A DNA stretch of 16,817 nucleotides from Acidobacteriota bacterium (GTDB lineage Bacteria > Acidobacteriota > Terriglobia > Terriglobales > Acidobacteriaceae), in contig JANXQR010000154.1 in NCBI GenBank assembly GCA_025353435.1, positions 1 through 16,817 of the forward strand, in the 5' to 3' direction. Below the pieces are notes generated by a model that searched no databases, was not told where the DNA came from, and saw only the letters and a program-made list of their open reading frames with translations. The translations under genes and the position numbers were made by a program. How positions within the stretch are numbered: the stretch's first letter is position 1; each line of letters opens with the position of its first letter. Below, piece after piece: positions 7,620 through 14,944 of this stretch.

Positions 7620-7642
7620 GTATTTCCCGGTCATGGGAATAC
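7620..7642 (-). terminator. Stem-loop just after nusB, possible 3' end structure
   Basis: Arms GTATTtCCC (7620-7628) and GGGAATAC (7635-7642) pair over 8 bp with a one-base bulge and a 6-base loop. It starts about 30 bases past the nusB stop. No U-tract follows, so it may stabilise the mRNA end or act as a weak terminator. Confidence 0.35.
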
Positions 7643-7672
7643 GCACGCCAGCCGTTCCGCCCGCCGAGGCCT

Positions 7673-8092
7673 CTATTTGGCGATCAGCGCTCGCGCAATC
7701 GCGTCCAGAACTCCGTTGAGAAAATTGATCGATTCCGGGGCCGAAAACCGCCGCCCGATCTCCAGCGCCTCGTTGATCACAATCGGAAACGGAGTCGATT
7801 TGAACCCCATCATCTCCCCAATCGCCATCCGCAGCAGGTTGCGATCCACCGCCGGCATCCGCTCCAACCGCCAATGCCGCGAGTTCGCCTTGATCAGCTC
7901 ATCGATCTCTTCCTGGTGTGCAACCGCCACGCGGAACAGGTCCTCGGCAAAGCCCTGCACGTCCGGCTCCACCTCATCGCCGGCCTTCCAAAAAGTGGCG
8001 CGCACTTCATCCGGCGTCTGCTTACCGATATCCGCCTGGAACAGCATCTGCATGGCGAGTTCGCGCGATTTGCGCCGCGTGCCGGTGGTCAT
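7673..8092 (-). CDS. nusB: Transcription antitermination factor NusB
   Basis: NusB binds boxA RNA with NusE (ribosomal protein S10) and helps assemble the antitermination complex on rRNA operons. The 139-residue all-helical protein matches the family end to end: the N-terminal TRRKSRELAMQMLFQADI, the central AVDRNLLRMAIGEM, and the C-terminal PIVINEALEIGRRFSAPESINFLNGVLD. Its ATG overlaps the ribH stop as ATGA (8092-8089), the usual mark of translational coupling. The ribH-nusB order is widely conserved in bacteria. Confidence 0.97.
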   Translation of the reverse strand: MTTGTRRKSRELAMQMLFQADIGKQTPDEVRATFWKAGDEVEPDVQGFAEDLFRVAVAHQEEIDELIKANSRHWRLERMPAVDRNLLRMAIGEMMGFKSTPFPIVINEALEIGRRFSAPESINFLNGVLDAIARALIAK

Positions 8093-9018
8093 ACTTTCCC
8101 GCCTTCAACCAGCTTGCGTTGCAGACTCACCATCTCAACTGCTGCCGCTGCCGCTTCAAAGCCCTTGTTCCCCGCCTTGATTCCCGCGCGGTTCAGCGCC
8201 TGCTCCAGCGTCTCGCAGGTAAGTACGCCAAATGCGTGCGGAATTCCCGTCTCTTGCTGCGATTGTCCAATTCCACGCGACACTTCGTTGTAGATGGCTT
8301 CGTAGTGAGCCGTCTCTCCGCGCAACAGGCAGCCCAGCGTCACAATCGCGTCCAGTGAAGTCCGCCCAGCGCCTTCGCCTTTCACTGCGCGATTGGCAAG
8401 CATCCGCGCCGCCGCCGGAATCTCCCACGCACCCGGCACCCGCACAATCTCAATATCACTGCGCCGCGCACCACTGCGCAGCAACGCGTCCAGCGCTCCC
8501 TCCAAAAGCCGATCCGTGATGACCGCATTCCACCGCGCCACCACGATCGCGAACTTCATGCCGTCAGCAGAGAGATCACCCTCCACCGCAACCGACTTGC
8601 CCTTCAGCGGATCAATCCACGCCCAGAAGGAAAATGCATGCCCGGCCTCCGGCTCAGCCGTAAAAAAACGCGCCTTCCACTTTGTTTCCGCAATGGGCGA
8701 AATCGAAACAGCACCGTTGAGCCCTTCCACGCGAAACCATGCACTCGCCGCCTGGTGCGCGGCATCAAGCGACGTCACTTCGATGGCCACATCCGCGAAC
8801 GGCGGCATCGCTCCATCAACGAATTCAAGATTGCCGAGCGGCGCAATAAACGACACACCCCTGCTCGCGTCTCCGGGAGACGTCCCCTCGGCCCCGGTGG
8901 CGAATTGTTGATCCCACCCCTGGCCGGACGCAAACCCCAGCGCGGAAAAGAAGCGCGCCAGTCGTGCGTGCGCCGCTGTGCTGGAGGTGGAACGAAGCAG
9001 GGATATCCCCTTGACCAT
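8089..9018 (-). CDS. ribH: VOC-like domain fused to 6,7-dimethyl-8-ribityllumazine synthase (RibH)
   Basis: The C-terminal half (from about residue 145) is lumazine synthase. It condenses 5-amino-6-ribitylamino-uracil with 3,4-dihydroxy-2-butanone 4-phosphate in riboflavin synthesis. Family motifs are ARWN, VPGAWEIP, LLRGETAHYE with the catalytic His238, and AGNKGFEAA. Normal RibH has about 155 residues; this frame has 309. Residues 1-135 look like a glyoxalase/VOC fold: a beta-alpha unit GISLLR...ARFFSALGF, and a second unit ADVAIEVTSLDAAHQAASAWF. The usual His/Glu metal ligands are not evident. The frame has no stop between the halves. A shorter product could start at GTG 8586 (residue 145), and ATG 8559 is too far in. 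No Shine-Dalgarno site precedes ATG 9018. The gene overlaps nusB by 4 bases. Confidence 0.88.
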   Translation of the reverse strand: MVKGISLLRSTSSTAAHARLARFFSALGFASGQGWDQQFATGAEGTSPGDASRGVSFIAPLGNLEFVDGAMPPFADVAIEVTSLDAAHQAASAWFRVEGLNGAVSISPIAETKWKARFFTAEPEAGHAFSFWAWIDPLKGKSVAVEGDLSADGMKFAIVVARWNAVITDRLLEGALDALLRSGARRSDIEIVRVPGAWEIPAAARMLANRAVKGEGAGRTSLDAIVTLGCLLRGETAHYEAIYNEVSRGIGQSQQETGIPHAFGVLTCETLEQALNRAGIKAGNKGFEAAAAAVEMVSLQRKLVEGGKV

Positions 9019-9024
9019 ATCTAG

Positions 9025-9030
9025 ATTCTA
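9025..9030 (-). promoter_or_regulatory. Candidate -10 box that would make ribH mRNA leaderless
   Basis: On the minus strand TAGAAT matches 5 of 6 bases of TATAAT and ends 6 bases before ATG 9018, so transcription would begin at or near the start codon. This agrees with the lack of a ribosome binding site. No convincing -35 is present, so it is tentative. Confidence 0.22.
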
Positions 9031-9132
9031 TCGTGCTAACTTGCCTCAATCAGGCCACACGCAACCCCGCCATTCAAGCATGGTTTCAGAGCGTGCGGTT
9101 CTGTCTTCGTTCAATTTCATTCATGCTGCACC

Positions 9133-9160
9133 AAACACAAAAGCCGGCCCATTGGCCGGC
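9133..9160 (-). terminator. Intrinsic terminator of the Ig-like/propeller lipoprotein gene
   Basis: Arms GCCGGCC (9143-9149) and GGCCGGC (9154-9160) form a perfect 7-bp GC stem with a 4-base loop. Read on the minus strand it is followed by TTTTGTGTTT. It lies 22 bases past the stop at 9183 and ahead of the ribH gene. Confidence 0.85.
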
Positions 9161-9182
9161 CTTCATGTTTACGTACTCAACT

Positions 9183-11591
9183 CTACGTCGTCGCGCGCGG
9201 CTTGACCCAGATTACCGTCGCCGGAACTGAGCCCGTCGTGGCCGCTGGAAGCGTGCAGCCCTGATCCACGCCTCCATTGCACGCCGGAAGATTCGGGCTA
9301 ATCTGCTGCGTGTCCTGCAGCGTCGTCGTGTCGATGTAATGGATCTTGTTGTCCCCGCCGGTCGAGACAAAAAACAGCACGTTGTCGGGACTGAATGCGC
9401 CGGCCAACGGCGCCGTAATACTCGAGCTCCCGGTCAGCGTGATATAACCCACCGTGCCCAGTGCGCTCGTGCTCCCCGTTGTCTGTTTGTAGTACGGAAG
9501 CGTCGCGCCGGCCGTGGTGCCGTCGTAGGTCAAAAAGCTCAGGCTGTATGCCGATCCCGCGCTACCCTGATTGACCGCTGCAGGCGAAGTCACCACCTGG
9601 TTCACTTGCGTTGCATTCGCTGCAATCGTGGTCTGATTCAGCGTGTGCGCAATCGTCAGCGGCTGCAACAGGTTGTTGATCGCCGCCGGACATGCACCCA
9701 CTGGAATCGAAACCCCGATATCTGAAAACGCGATGCTGCCTGCAAGTGCGGCGGCGCCCAGAATATGCTTACCGTCGATCGTTGCCGCCAACACATCCGT
9801 GTCGGCGTTCACTGAGTCACCCTGCGGATAAAAGCTCATGCTGTTGTAATCGCCCACCGTGCCCGTCGGGCACCACGTGTGTGCCACGGTCGGATCGCCG
9901 CTCACATACGCACCGACTCCAGGAATCGTGACCGCCACATTCTGCGGGCCGTTTGGTCCTCCGGAGCTCGACAGGGAATATGTCGTCCAACCAGTGTTCG
10001 CGTTGAACACATAGAGTGTGTTCGTATGCCCCGGTCCCGCCGTCGCAGTGTCAGTCACATACAGAGTCTTTGCATCGGGCGTCCATTGTGCTGCGGTACC
10101 CAGTCCGCCAAAGGTCTGGCTCGCAGCGCCCCCGTTACTCACGACGTAAAACACCTGCCGCACCTGGTCATTCACCAGCGCTGCCGAGTTGTTGGGCGCA
10201 ACCGCAAGCACCACACCCGGCGTATTCGGGTTCTGCGACGTCAAACTGTTGCTGCCCGTGCTGTAGATCATTAATTCGTGTTCGGACCCGAAGTAGAGGT
10301 TGGTTCCATTCTGATCCATCACCATCGAGTTCGGCACATAGGGTAGCCGCACCGTCGAGCCAACCGTGCCCGTCAGCAGTTCTACCGGAACAAAGTATTG
10401 CGACTTCCCCGGAGCTCCGTACCACACAAAGGAGCTGGCCGTACCCGGTACTGTCAGCTCCACAGGGTTGCTGGAAATGGACAGGCCGTTGCCGTGCAAC
10501 CCAAACAAATTAATGGGCGCGGCATTGCAATTCGAGGGCTGGCAGATCGCATACACCGACGCCGCGCCCGGGAAAAGCGCCGACACCGCTCCGGTGGTCG
10601 ATACAGTCAGGTCCTGAGGGTTCGTCGACTGATAATCCAGCGTGAGTCCGGTAATGGTGTGACCTTTGGTATCGGTCACTGTCGTCACCAAATTCTGCGT
10701 CACGCCCTTGGTAACCGTTCCCGTCGTATTCCCGTTCAAGGTAAGACTGATCGATTGCGGCGGGCACGTCGAAAAATATCCGGCCGTCGACCCCGACTGC
10801 GACAACGACGCATTGATCGCCGTTGTGCCAGGCAATTCAGCCGTGATCTGGTTGGTCTCGGGATTGATCTGCGCAACTCCGCCATTCTGCGGGTTATACT
10901 GCAGCGCTCCAATCGAAGATGTGCAGCTCGGCACCGACGTCACGCCCGGAGCCAGCCCATTCTTGCAAGCGAAACTCGTAACCGTCGGGGGAGCGCAGAA
11001 CTCGTATTGCGCGTTGTTCGCGCCCGCATAGCAGGCTTCAGCATCCAGCTGCGCCACCTGCGTCTGGGAAAGACACTGCTTCGGCCCTACCAGGGAAATT
11101 GCAGTCACCGGGGCATGCACTTGCACCGGCACCGGATTCGACGTGATTGAATCCGCAGACGCCGTGATAAATGCTGACGCATATGGCAGTCCGCCTGAAT
11201 TCGGAATCGGGTTCGGATAATTGCAAATCGTATAATCGGCGATGCCGCCGCCGGAATTGCGATTCCACGTCCCCGCGCACATGTTCCCCGACGGGGTTAC
11301 ATCCACAATCTGGTTGTTCGTGGTGCCGAAACTAAAGCCCCCAGTTACGGAAACGCTGCCGCCCTTGCAGTTCACCGCTACCGGTGAGCCGATCTGCCGC
11401 GTCTGCCCGAATGCCATTGAAATCCCGGTGTTCTGCGGCTGCAACGTGATGGCGTACGGGTCCGTGACCCTCGCACCAAATCCAAGGCCATTGCAATAGT
11501 TCCCCGCCGGATTGCGAGTGCAGCTAGTGATCGTAATCCCTGCCGGTAGCGCCACGAACAACAAACAAACAAGCGTCAAAAACCGCCGCAT
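9183..11591 (-). CDS. Probable lipoprotein with Ig-like (BIG2-type) domains and a C-terminal beta-propeller
   Basis: The start is ATG 11591, giving 802 residues; an upstream in-frame GTG (11609) would put the GGGGAGGA ribosome binding site inside the coding region. The leader MRRFLTLVCLLFVALPAG ends in ITSC, a fair lipobox with Cys24, so it is probably lipid-anchored. Residues about 45-160 and 270-385 look like bacterial Ig-like domains (PYAITLQPQNTGISMAFGQT; ISLTLNGNTTGTVTKGVTQN). A Cys-rich stretch lies between them. From about 405 to the end, propeller-like blades appear, such as TPDAKTLYVTDTAT, NTLYVFNANTG and SPDNVLFFVSTGGDNKIHY. No enzyme motif is seen; a surface binding or adhesion role is an inference. 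It has its own intrinsic terminator and a 370-base upstream gap, so it is probably a single-gene unit. Confidence 0.78.
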   Translation of the reverse strand: MRRFLTLVCLLFVALPAGITITSCTRNPAGNYCNGLGFGARVTDPYAITLQPQNTGISMAFGQTRQIGSPVAVNCKGGSVSVTGGFSFGTTNNQIVDVTPSGNMCAGTWNRNSGGGIADYTICNYPNPIPNSGGLPYASAFITASADSITSNPVPVQVHAPVTAISLVGPKQCLSQTQVAQLDAEACYAGANNAQYEFCAPPTVTSFACKNGLAPGVTSVPSCTSSIGALQYNPQNGGVAQINPETNQITAELPGTTAINASLSQSGSTAGYFSTCPPQSISLTLNGNTTGTVTKGVTQNLVTTVTDTKGHTITGLTLDYQSTNPQDLTVSTTGAVSALFPGAASVYAICQPSNCNAAPINLFGLHGNGLSISSNPVELTVPGTASSFVWYGAPGKSQYFVPVELLTGTVGSTVRLPYVPNSMVMDQNGTNLYFGSEHELMIYSTGSNSLTSQNPNTPGVVLAVAPNNSAALVNDQVRQVFYVVSNGGAASQTFGGLGTAAQWTPDAKTLYVTDTATAGPGHTNTLYVFNANTGWTTYSLSSSGGPNGPQNVAVTIPGVGAYVSGDPTVAHTWCPTGTVGDYNSMSFYPQGDSVNADTDVLAATIDGKHILGAAALAGSIAFSDIGVSIPVGACPAAINNLLQPLTIAHTLNQTTIAANATQVNQVVTSPAAVNQGSAGSAYSLSFLTYDGTTAGATLPYYKQTTGSTSALGTVGYITLTGSSSITAPLAGAFSPDNVLFFVSTGGDNKIHYIDTTTLQDTQQISPNLPACNGGVDQGCTLPAATTGSVPATVIWVKPRATT

Positions 11592-11960
11592 GAATCCTCC
11601 CCGCCCCACTCTCGACTACAGCGGAACGGTCTCTCCATATTCAATCGGAAAATAACTGTTGAAAGCAGCCCGCCTGAACGGCCCACCGAGCCTGCGGGCC
11701 GAAATCCGCTCAGGCTTTGGCACGGTCCGCATGGGTCCGGCCAGCCCCGCAAGCATGTTTTCTCCAAAGCCAAGTGTATCAGGACGAAACGCCAGCCGCC
11801 CCAAGCGGAAAATCACGTCTTCTCCCCTTCAATAGACTGCCAACCCCACCAATAGCGAGCAGTCAAGCCGTCTCGTCCCCGTTCAATGCCTCGGTTCACT
11901 TTTTCACTCCTTCACTTCATCCACCACTGATCACTGTCCACTGATTACTGTCCACAGCCT
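11592..11960. other. Intergenic region with hairpin and repeat patch, no gene
   Basis: No credible coding region was found between the lipoprotein gene and the peptidase stop. The lipoprotein ribosome binding site lies at its low end. An imperfect hairpin with arms AGCCTG-CGG (11689-11697) and CCG-CT-CAGGCT (11706-11716) lies in the middle. The high end is low-complexity repeat next to the peptidase stop. The lipoprotein promoter must lie here, but no clear -35/-10 pair was recognised. Confidence 0.6.
11894..11953. repeat. Degenerate short repeats just after the S9 peptidase stop
   Basis: Two adjacent 14-mers, ACTGATCACTGTCC (11926-11939) and ACTGATTACTGTCC (11940-11953), differ at one base. 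They begin 8 bases past the stop codon of the minus-strand peptidase gene. Beyond them, TTCACT recurs three times at 11894-11916. Read along the transcript these are GGACAGTRATCAGT and AGTGAA motifs. Confidence 0.75.
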
Positions 11961-14054
11961 TCACGGCATATACCTCGCAAACCACTCCACCGCTCGATCC
12001 ATCACGTCCCGCCTATGCGCCGGATCTACGAACCCATGACCCTCATTCGGATACACCACCAGCTGCGTCGGCACATGCTGGTCCCGGAGTGCATGCCAGA
12101 ACTCGTAGGACTGCGGCGCCGGGCACTCCCCATCGCGATCGCCCACCACCACCAAAGTCGGCGTCTTTGCATGCTTGATAAAGTTGATCGCCGAGCTCTT
12201 CGCATACACCGCCGGATCGTCATACACGCTCGCGCCAAAGTACGGAATCATCCACTGGTCAATCGAATTCTCCCCGTAGTAGCTTTGCCAGTTCGACAGC
12301 CCCGCCCCACTCACCGCCGCCTTGAACCGATCGGTCTGCGTCACCGCGAACATCGTCATAAACCCACCGTAGCTCCAGCCCGTGATCCCTACCCGATTCG
12401 CATCCACCGGATACTGCGCTTCAACCGTATCCACGCCCTTCAAAATGTCGCGCAAATCCCCATAGCCAAAGTCCTTGCGATTGGCCTGGGTAAACGCCTC
12501 ACCCTGCCCGTAGCTGCCGCGCGGATTCGGCAACAGCACAAAATACCCCAGCGCCGAAAGCCCCGTCGCGCTCACTCCGCCCCGTCCGCTCCAATTCGCC
12601 TGCACCGCCGCCGCCGGCCCGCCGTGCACCTCCACAACCAATGGATATTTCTTCGCCGAATCGTAATCCTTCGGCAACAGCAGCCATCCCTGCACGCGAA
12701 ACGCGTCGCTCTTCCAGCTCAGCGAAACCGCCTTGCCCCACGCTGGTTCCACACCATCGTTCAAATGCGAAAACTGCATCACGCCTTCGAGTCCAGACGA
12801 CATCACCGTCCCCGGCTTGGCCCCGTAAATCTCCGTAGGATGCTCAAAGTTGCTGGCATGGAACACAAACAGCGAGTGGTCCGCCGTTGCCGACAAGCTG
12901 TGCGACATTCGCCCGTCGCCCACACTCCCCGGAATGCTGAAGATCGGCGATCCAAAGCTCACCGACCCATCACCCGCCAAATGCAGCCGGATTAACTGAT
13001 CGTTTCCCCCCGCCAACTCACTCACAAACAGATATTCGCTTCCACCCCACTCAATCCAAGCCGGCGAAGTCGGCCTGCCCTCCGTCAAATCCTTCGGCTT
13101 CCCGCCCGCCGTGGGCACAATCCACACATCGCCGCCTGTCGAACCCTGATCGCTCATCAGACCGCCAATGAACGCAATCCCCTTCCCATCCGGCGACCAC
13201 CGCGGCACCGCGATCTGCAATCCATGCAGCGGACCCGCAACCTCGGCCGGAGCCAGGATCGCCTTCGCCTCCCCGCCCAACACCTGCGTGTAAAGCTTCG
13301 CCGTCCACCACGTGTTCTCCCCCGGCGGCGGCGCAGCAATATAAGCCAGCCCCTTCGAATCCGGCGCCCAGTCAAATTCGTACGCATGCAGATTCGCCGG
13401 CGTCGCCATCATTGGGGCAGCCGGAGTCGACGCATTTACTTCCACCACCGCCACCCGCTGAATCTCCACACCATCCTCGCCAATCACGCCCGACGGTGCC
13501 TTCATCGCCGCCAGAGCACCTGCCGGCCGTGTCGCTCCCTCCACATAGAGAAACGCAACCTTGGTCCCGTCTGGCGAAAACGCCGGCTCCTCCACGTCCC
13601 CCTTCAGCGCCGTCACCCGCCGCGCCGCACCACCATCCGCCGCAACAATATATAGGTCATGCTGCCCTTCGCTACTCCCGCAAGCTGAGAAGAACGCCAG
13701 CGCCTTCGAGTCCGGCGCCCATGTAATCTCGCCCTCGCCGCAATGCTGATCAGCCTTCGCCGCCGTCACCCGCGCGCTCTTGCTCAAATCATCGAGCGGC
13801 GCCACGCGAATCTCCCCGCCCCCGCGCCCACCTTCAATCCAGGCCAGCCGCTTCCCGTCCGGCGACACCGCCACCTGCCCCACGCCCTTGCCGCGATTCA
13901 GCCCCTTCAGCACCTCATCAATATGCGCCCGGTCGACACCCACCTGACCAGGCGCACCACTCTGTGCAACTCCAAGAGGAATCGCAACCAGTGCCATACC
14001 AAAAACCGCAATCAAACGGAATCGAAACAGGCAGGAAACACTAACTAAATGCAT
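11961..14054 (-). CDS. Exported S9 family (prolyl oligopeptidase/DPP-like) serine peptidase
   Basis: The N-terminal two thirds form a WD40-like/PD40 propeller with recurring SPDG or APDSK blades (VSPDGKRLAWIEGG, WAPDSKALAFFSACG, WAPDSKGLAYIAAPP). The C-terminal third is an alpha/beta hydrolase of peptidase family S9. The catalytic triad is Ser561 in GWSYGGF, Asp641 in VGDRDGECP and His673 in NEGHGF, numbered from ATG 14054. Residues 1-30 are a signal peptide (RFRLIAVFGMALVAIPLGVA), so it acts in the periplasm or outside. Such enzymes cut short peptides, often after proline or as dipeptidyl or acyl-aminoacyl peptidases; specificity cannot be read here. The ATG at 14054 was preferred to TTG 14060; neither has a good ribosome binding site. 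Product length is 697 residues. Tandem repeats lie both upstream and downstream. Confidence 0.93.
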   Translation of the reverse strand: MHLVSVSCLFRFRLIAVFGMALVAIPLGVAQSGAPGQVGVDRAHIDEVLKGLNRGKGVGQVAVSPDGKRLAWIEGGRGGGEIRVAPLDDLSKSARVTAAKADQHCGEGEITWAPDSKALAFFSACGSSEGQHDLYIVAADGGAARRVTALKGDVEEPAFSPDGTKVAFLYVEGATRPAGALAAMKAPSGVIGEDGVEIQRVAVVEVNASTPAAPMMATPANLHAYEFDWAPDSKGLAYIAAPPPGENTWWTAKLYTQVLGGEAKAILAPAEVAGPLHGLQIAVPRWSPDGKGIAFIGGLMSDQGSTGGDVWIVPTAGGKPKDLTEGRPTSPAWIEWGGSEYLFVSELAGGNDQLIRLHLAGDGSVSFGSPIFSIPGSVGDGRMSHSLSATADHSLFVFHASNFEHPTEIYGAKPGTVMSSGLEGVMQFSHLNDGVEPAWGKAVSLSWKSDAFRVQGWLLLPKDYDSAKKYPLVVEVHGGPAAAVQANWSGRGGVSATGLSALGYFVLLPNPRGSYGQGEAFTQANRKDFGYGDLRDILKGVDTVEAQYPVDANRVGITGWSYGGFMTMFAVTQTDRFKAAVSGAGLSNWQSYYGENSIDQWMIPYFGASVYDDPAVYAKSSAINFIKHAKTPTLVVVGDRDGECPAPQSYEFWHALRDQHVPTQLVVYPNEGHGFVDPAHRRDVMDRAVEWFARYMP

Positions 14055-14093
14055 ACCCAAAATCGTAACAGCCGCGATTCACCCTTAGCCCCA

Positions 14094-14202
14094 AGTCCCT
14101 TAGTCCCTTAGTCCCAAGTCCCTCAGTCCCTCAGTCCCTTAGTCCCTAAGTCCCTTAGTCCCAAGTCCCTCAGTCCCTTAGTCCCTTAGTCCCTTAGTCC
14201 CC
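14094..14202. repeat. Tandem array of about 14 AGTCCCTN units
   Basis: Fourteen consecutive units of 7-8 bases run without spacers: AGTCCCTT (7), AGTCCCTC (3), AGTCCCTA (1) and the 7-mers AGTCCCA (2) and AGTCCCC (1). A higher-order 30-base segment occurs identically at 14102-14131 and 14149-14178. The array starts 2 bases after the stop of the minus-strand gene at 14205 and ends about 40 bases before the peptidase ATG. On the transcribed strand the unit reads as GGGACTAA-like. Confidence 0.95.
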
Positions 14203-14204
14203 AC

Positions 14205-14921
14205 TCACGGATGATACCGCCCAATAAACCCCGTCGCCCCCGCCTCGGGATAGGTCTCAATCTTCATCGGGTTCAGGCTCCACCCCGCAGCCACGCGCAA
14301 CACATCCTCTTCGTTCGGATACGTCAAGTCACTTCGCTTGTAATACGCGGGGTCCTTCGCCGCAGCCGATGCCGCATCAAAGAACTTCAGCCCCACCTGC
14401 TCCTCAACCTGTGCGGAATTCCCCTGCCGATGCAATCGACCATCCGCCCACTCAAACATGCAGTCCAGAAAGCCGCCCCTGGCCCGCGCCCATGTATAGG
14501 CGTCTGACACCCGCGCACTCGCGAAATACTGCGCCTCTCCAAACTCATCGCTCAGCGCAACAAGATGATTCTCAAACCGCCGGTCCCGATCGGTGTCCGA
14601 CATCAGGACCGCTCCCTCCGCAAGCACCCATCCATGCACCGGCGGCGTCACAAACACAGTGCCATCGTTCCAGTCCAGCGCCGCCTTCGTCCCCCCAGTC
14701 CAGTCTGAGGCGTGAACGTCCGACAAATGCAGCGCCGTCGCCACGCTCTTCGCATCATCGGCTCGCACCGCATACCACGCCGTTCTGTATCCAAAAGGCA
14801 CCGGCGTCGACGGCGCTTCCTCAGCCGCAGGTTGCCGCGACGTGAGCCAGAAATACCCTGACCCCACCAGCACGCTAAAAATTGCGGTACCGCTTATCAG
14901 TCGGATGAATTGCTTAGCCAT
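14205..14921 (-). CDS. Membrane-anchored conserved protein of unknown function
   Basis: From ATG 14921 the product has 238 residues: a short basic start (MAKQFIR), one hydrophobic segment (about residues 8-27), a Pro/Ala-rich linker, then a globular domain. The domain has phrases that look strongly conserved: TAWYAVRADD, FVTPPVHGWVLAEG, FGEAQYFASARVSDAY and NEEDVLRVAAGWSLNP. I have an impression of similar hypothetical proteins in other bacteria but cannot name a family or function. An in-frame upstream start (ATG 14981) would overlap the hydrolase gene and put a charged extension before the membrane segment, so it is less likely. No strong ribosome binding site precedes 14921. It lies 23 bases after the GH5-like gene, so the two are probably co-transcribed. 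Its stop abuts the octamer array. Confidence 0.72.
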   Translation of the reverse strand: MAKQFIRLISGTAIFSVLVGSGYFWLTSRQPAAEEAPSTPVPFGYRTAWYAVRADDAKSVATALHLSDVHASDWTGGTKAALDWNDGTVFVTPPVHGWVLAEGAVLMSDTDRDRRFENHLVALSDEFGEAQYFASARVSDAYTWARARGGFLDCMFEWADGRLHRQGNSAQVEEQVGLKFFDAASAAAKDPAYYKRSDLTYPNEEDVLRVAAGWSLNPMKIETYPEAGATGFIGRYHP

Positions 14922-14944
14922 CGGAGTTTCGGAGTTTGGTAAGG

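Noticed and set aside
9019..9142. FMN riboswitch ahead of ribH
   Set aside because: The gap is only about 120 bases and I see none of the conserved RFN-element helices.
14094..14202. CRISPR-like array
   Set aside because: Units are 7-8 bases with no spacers and no cas genes nearby; it is a simple tandem repeat.
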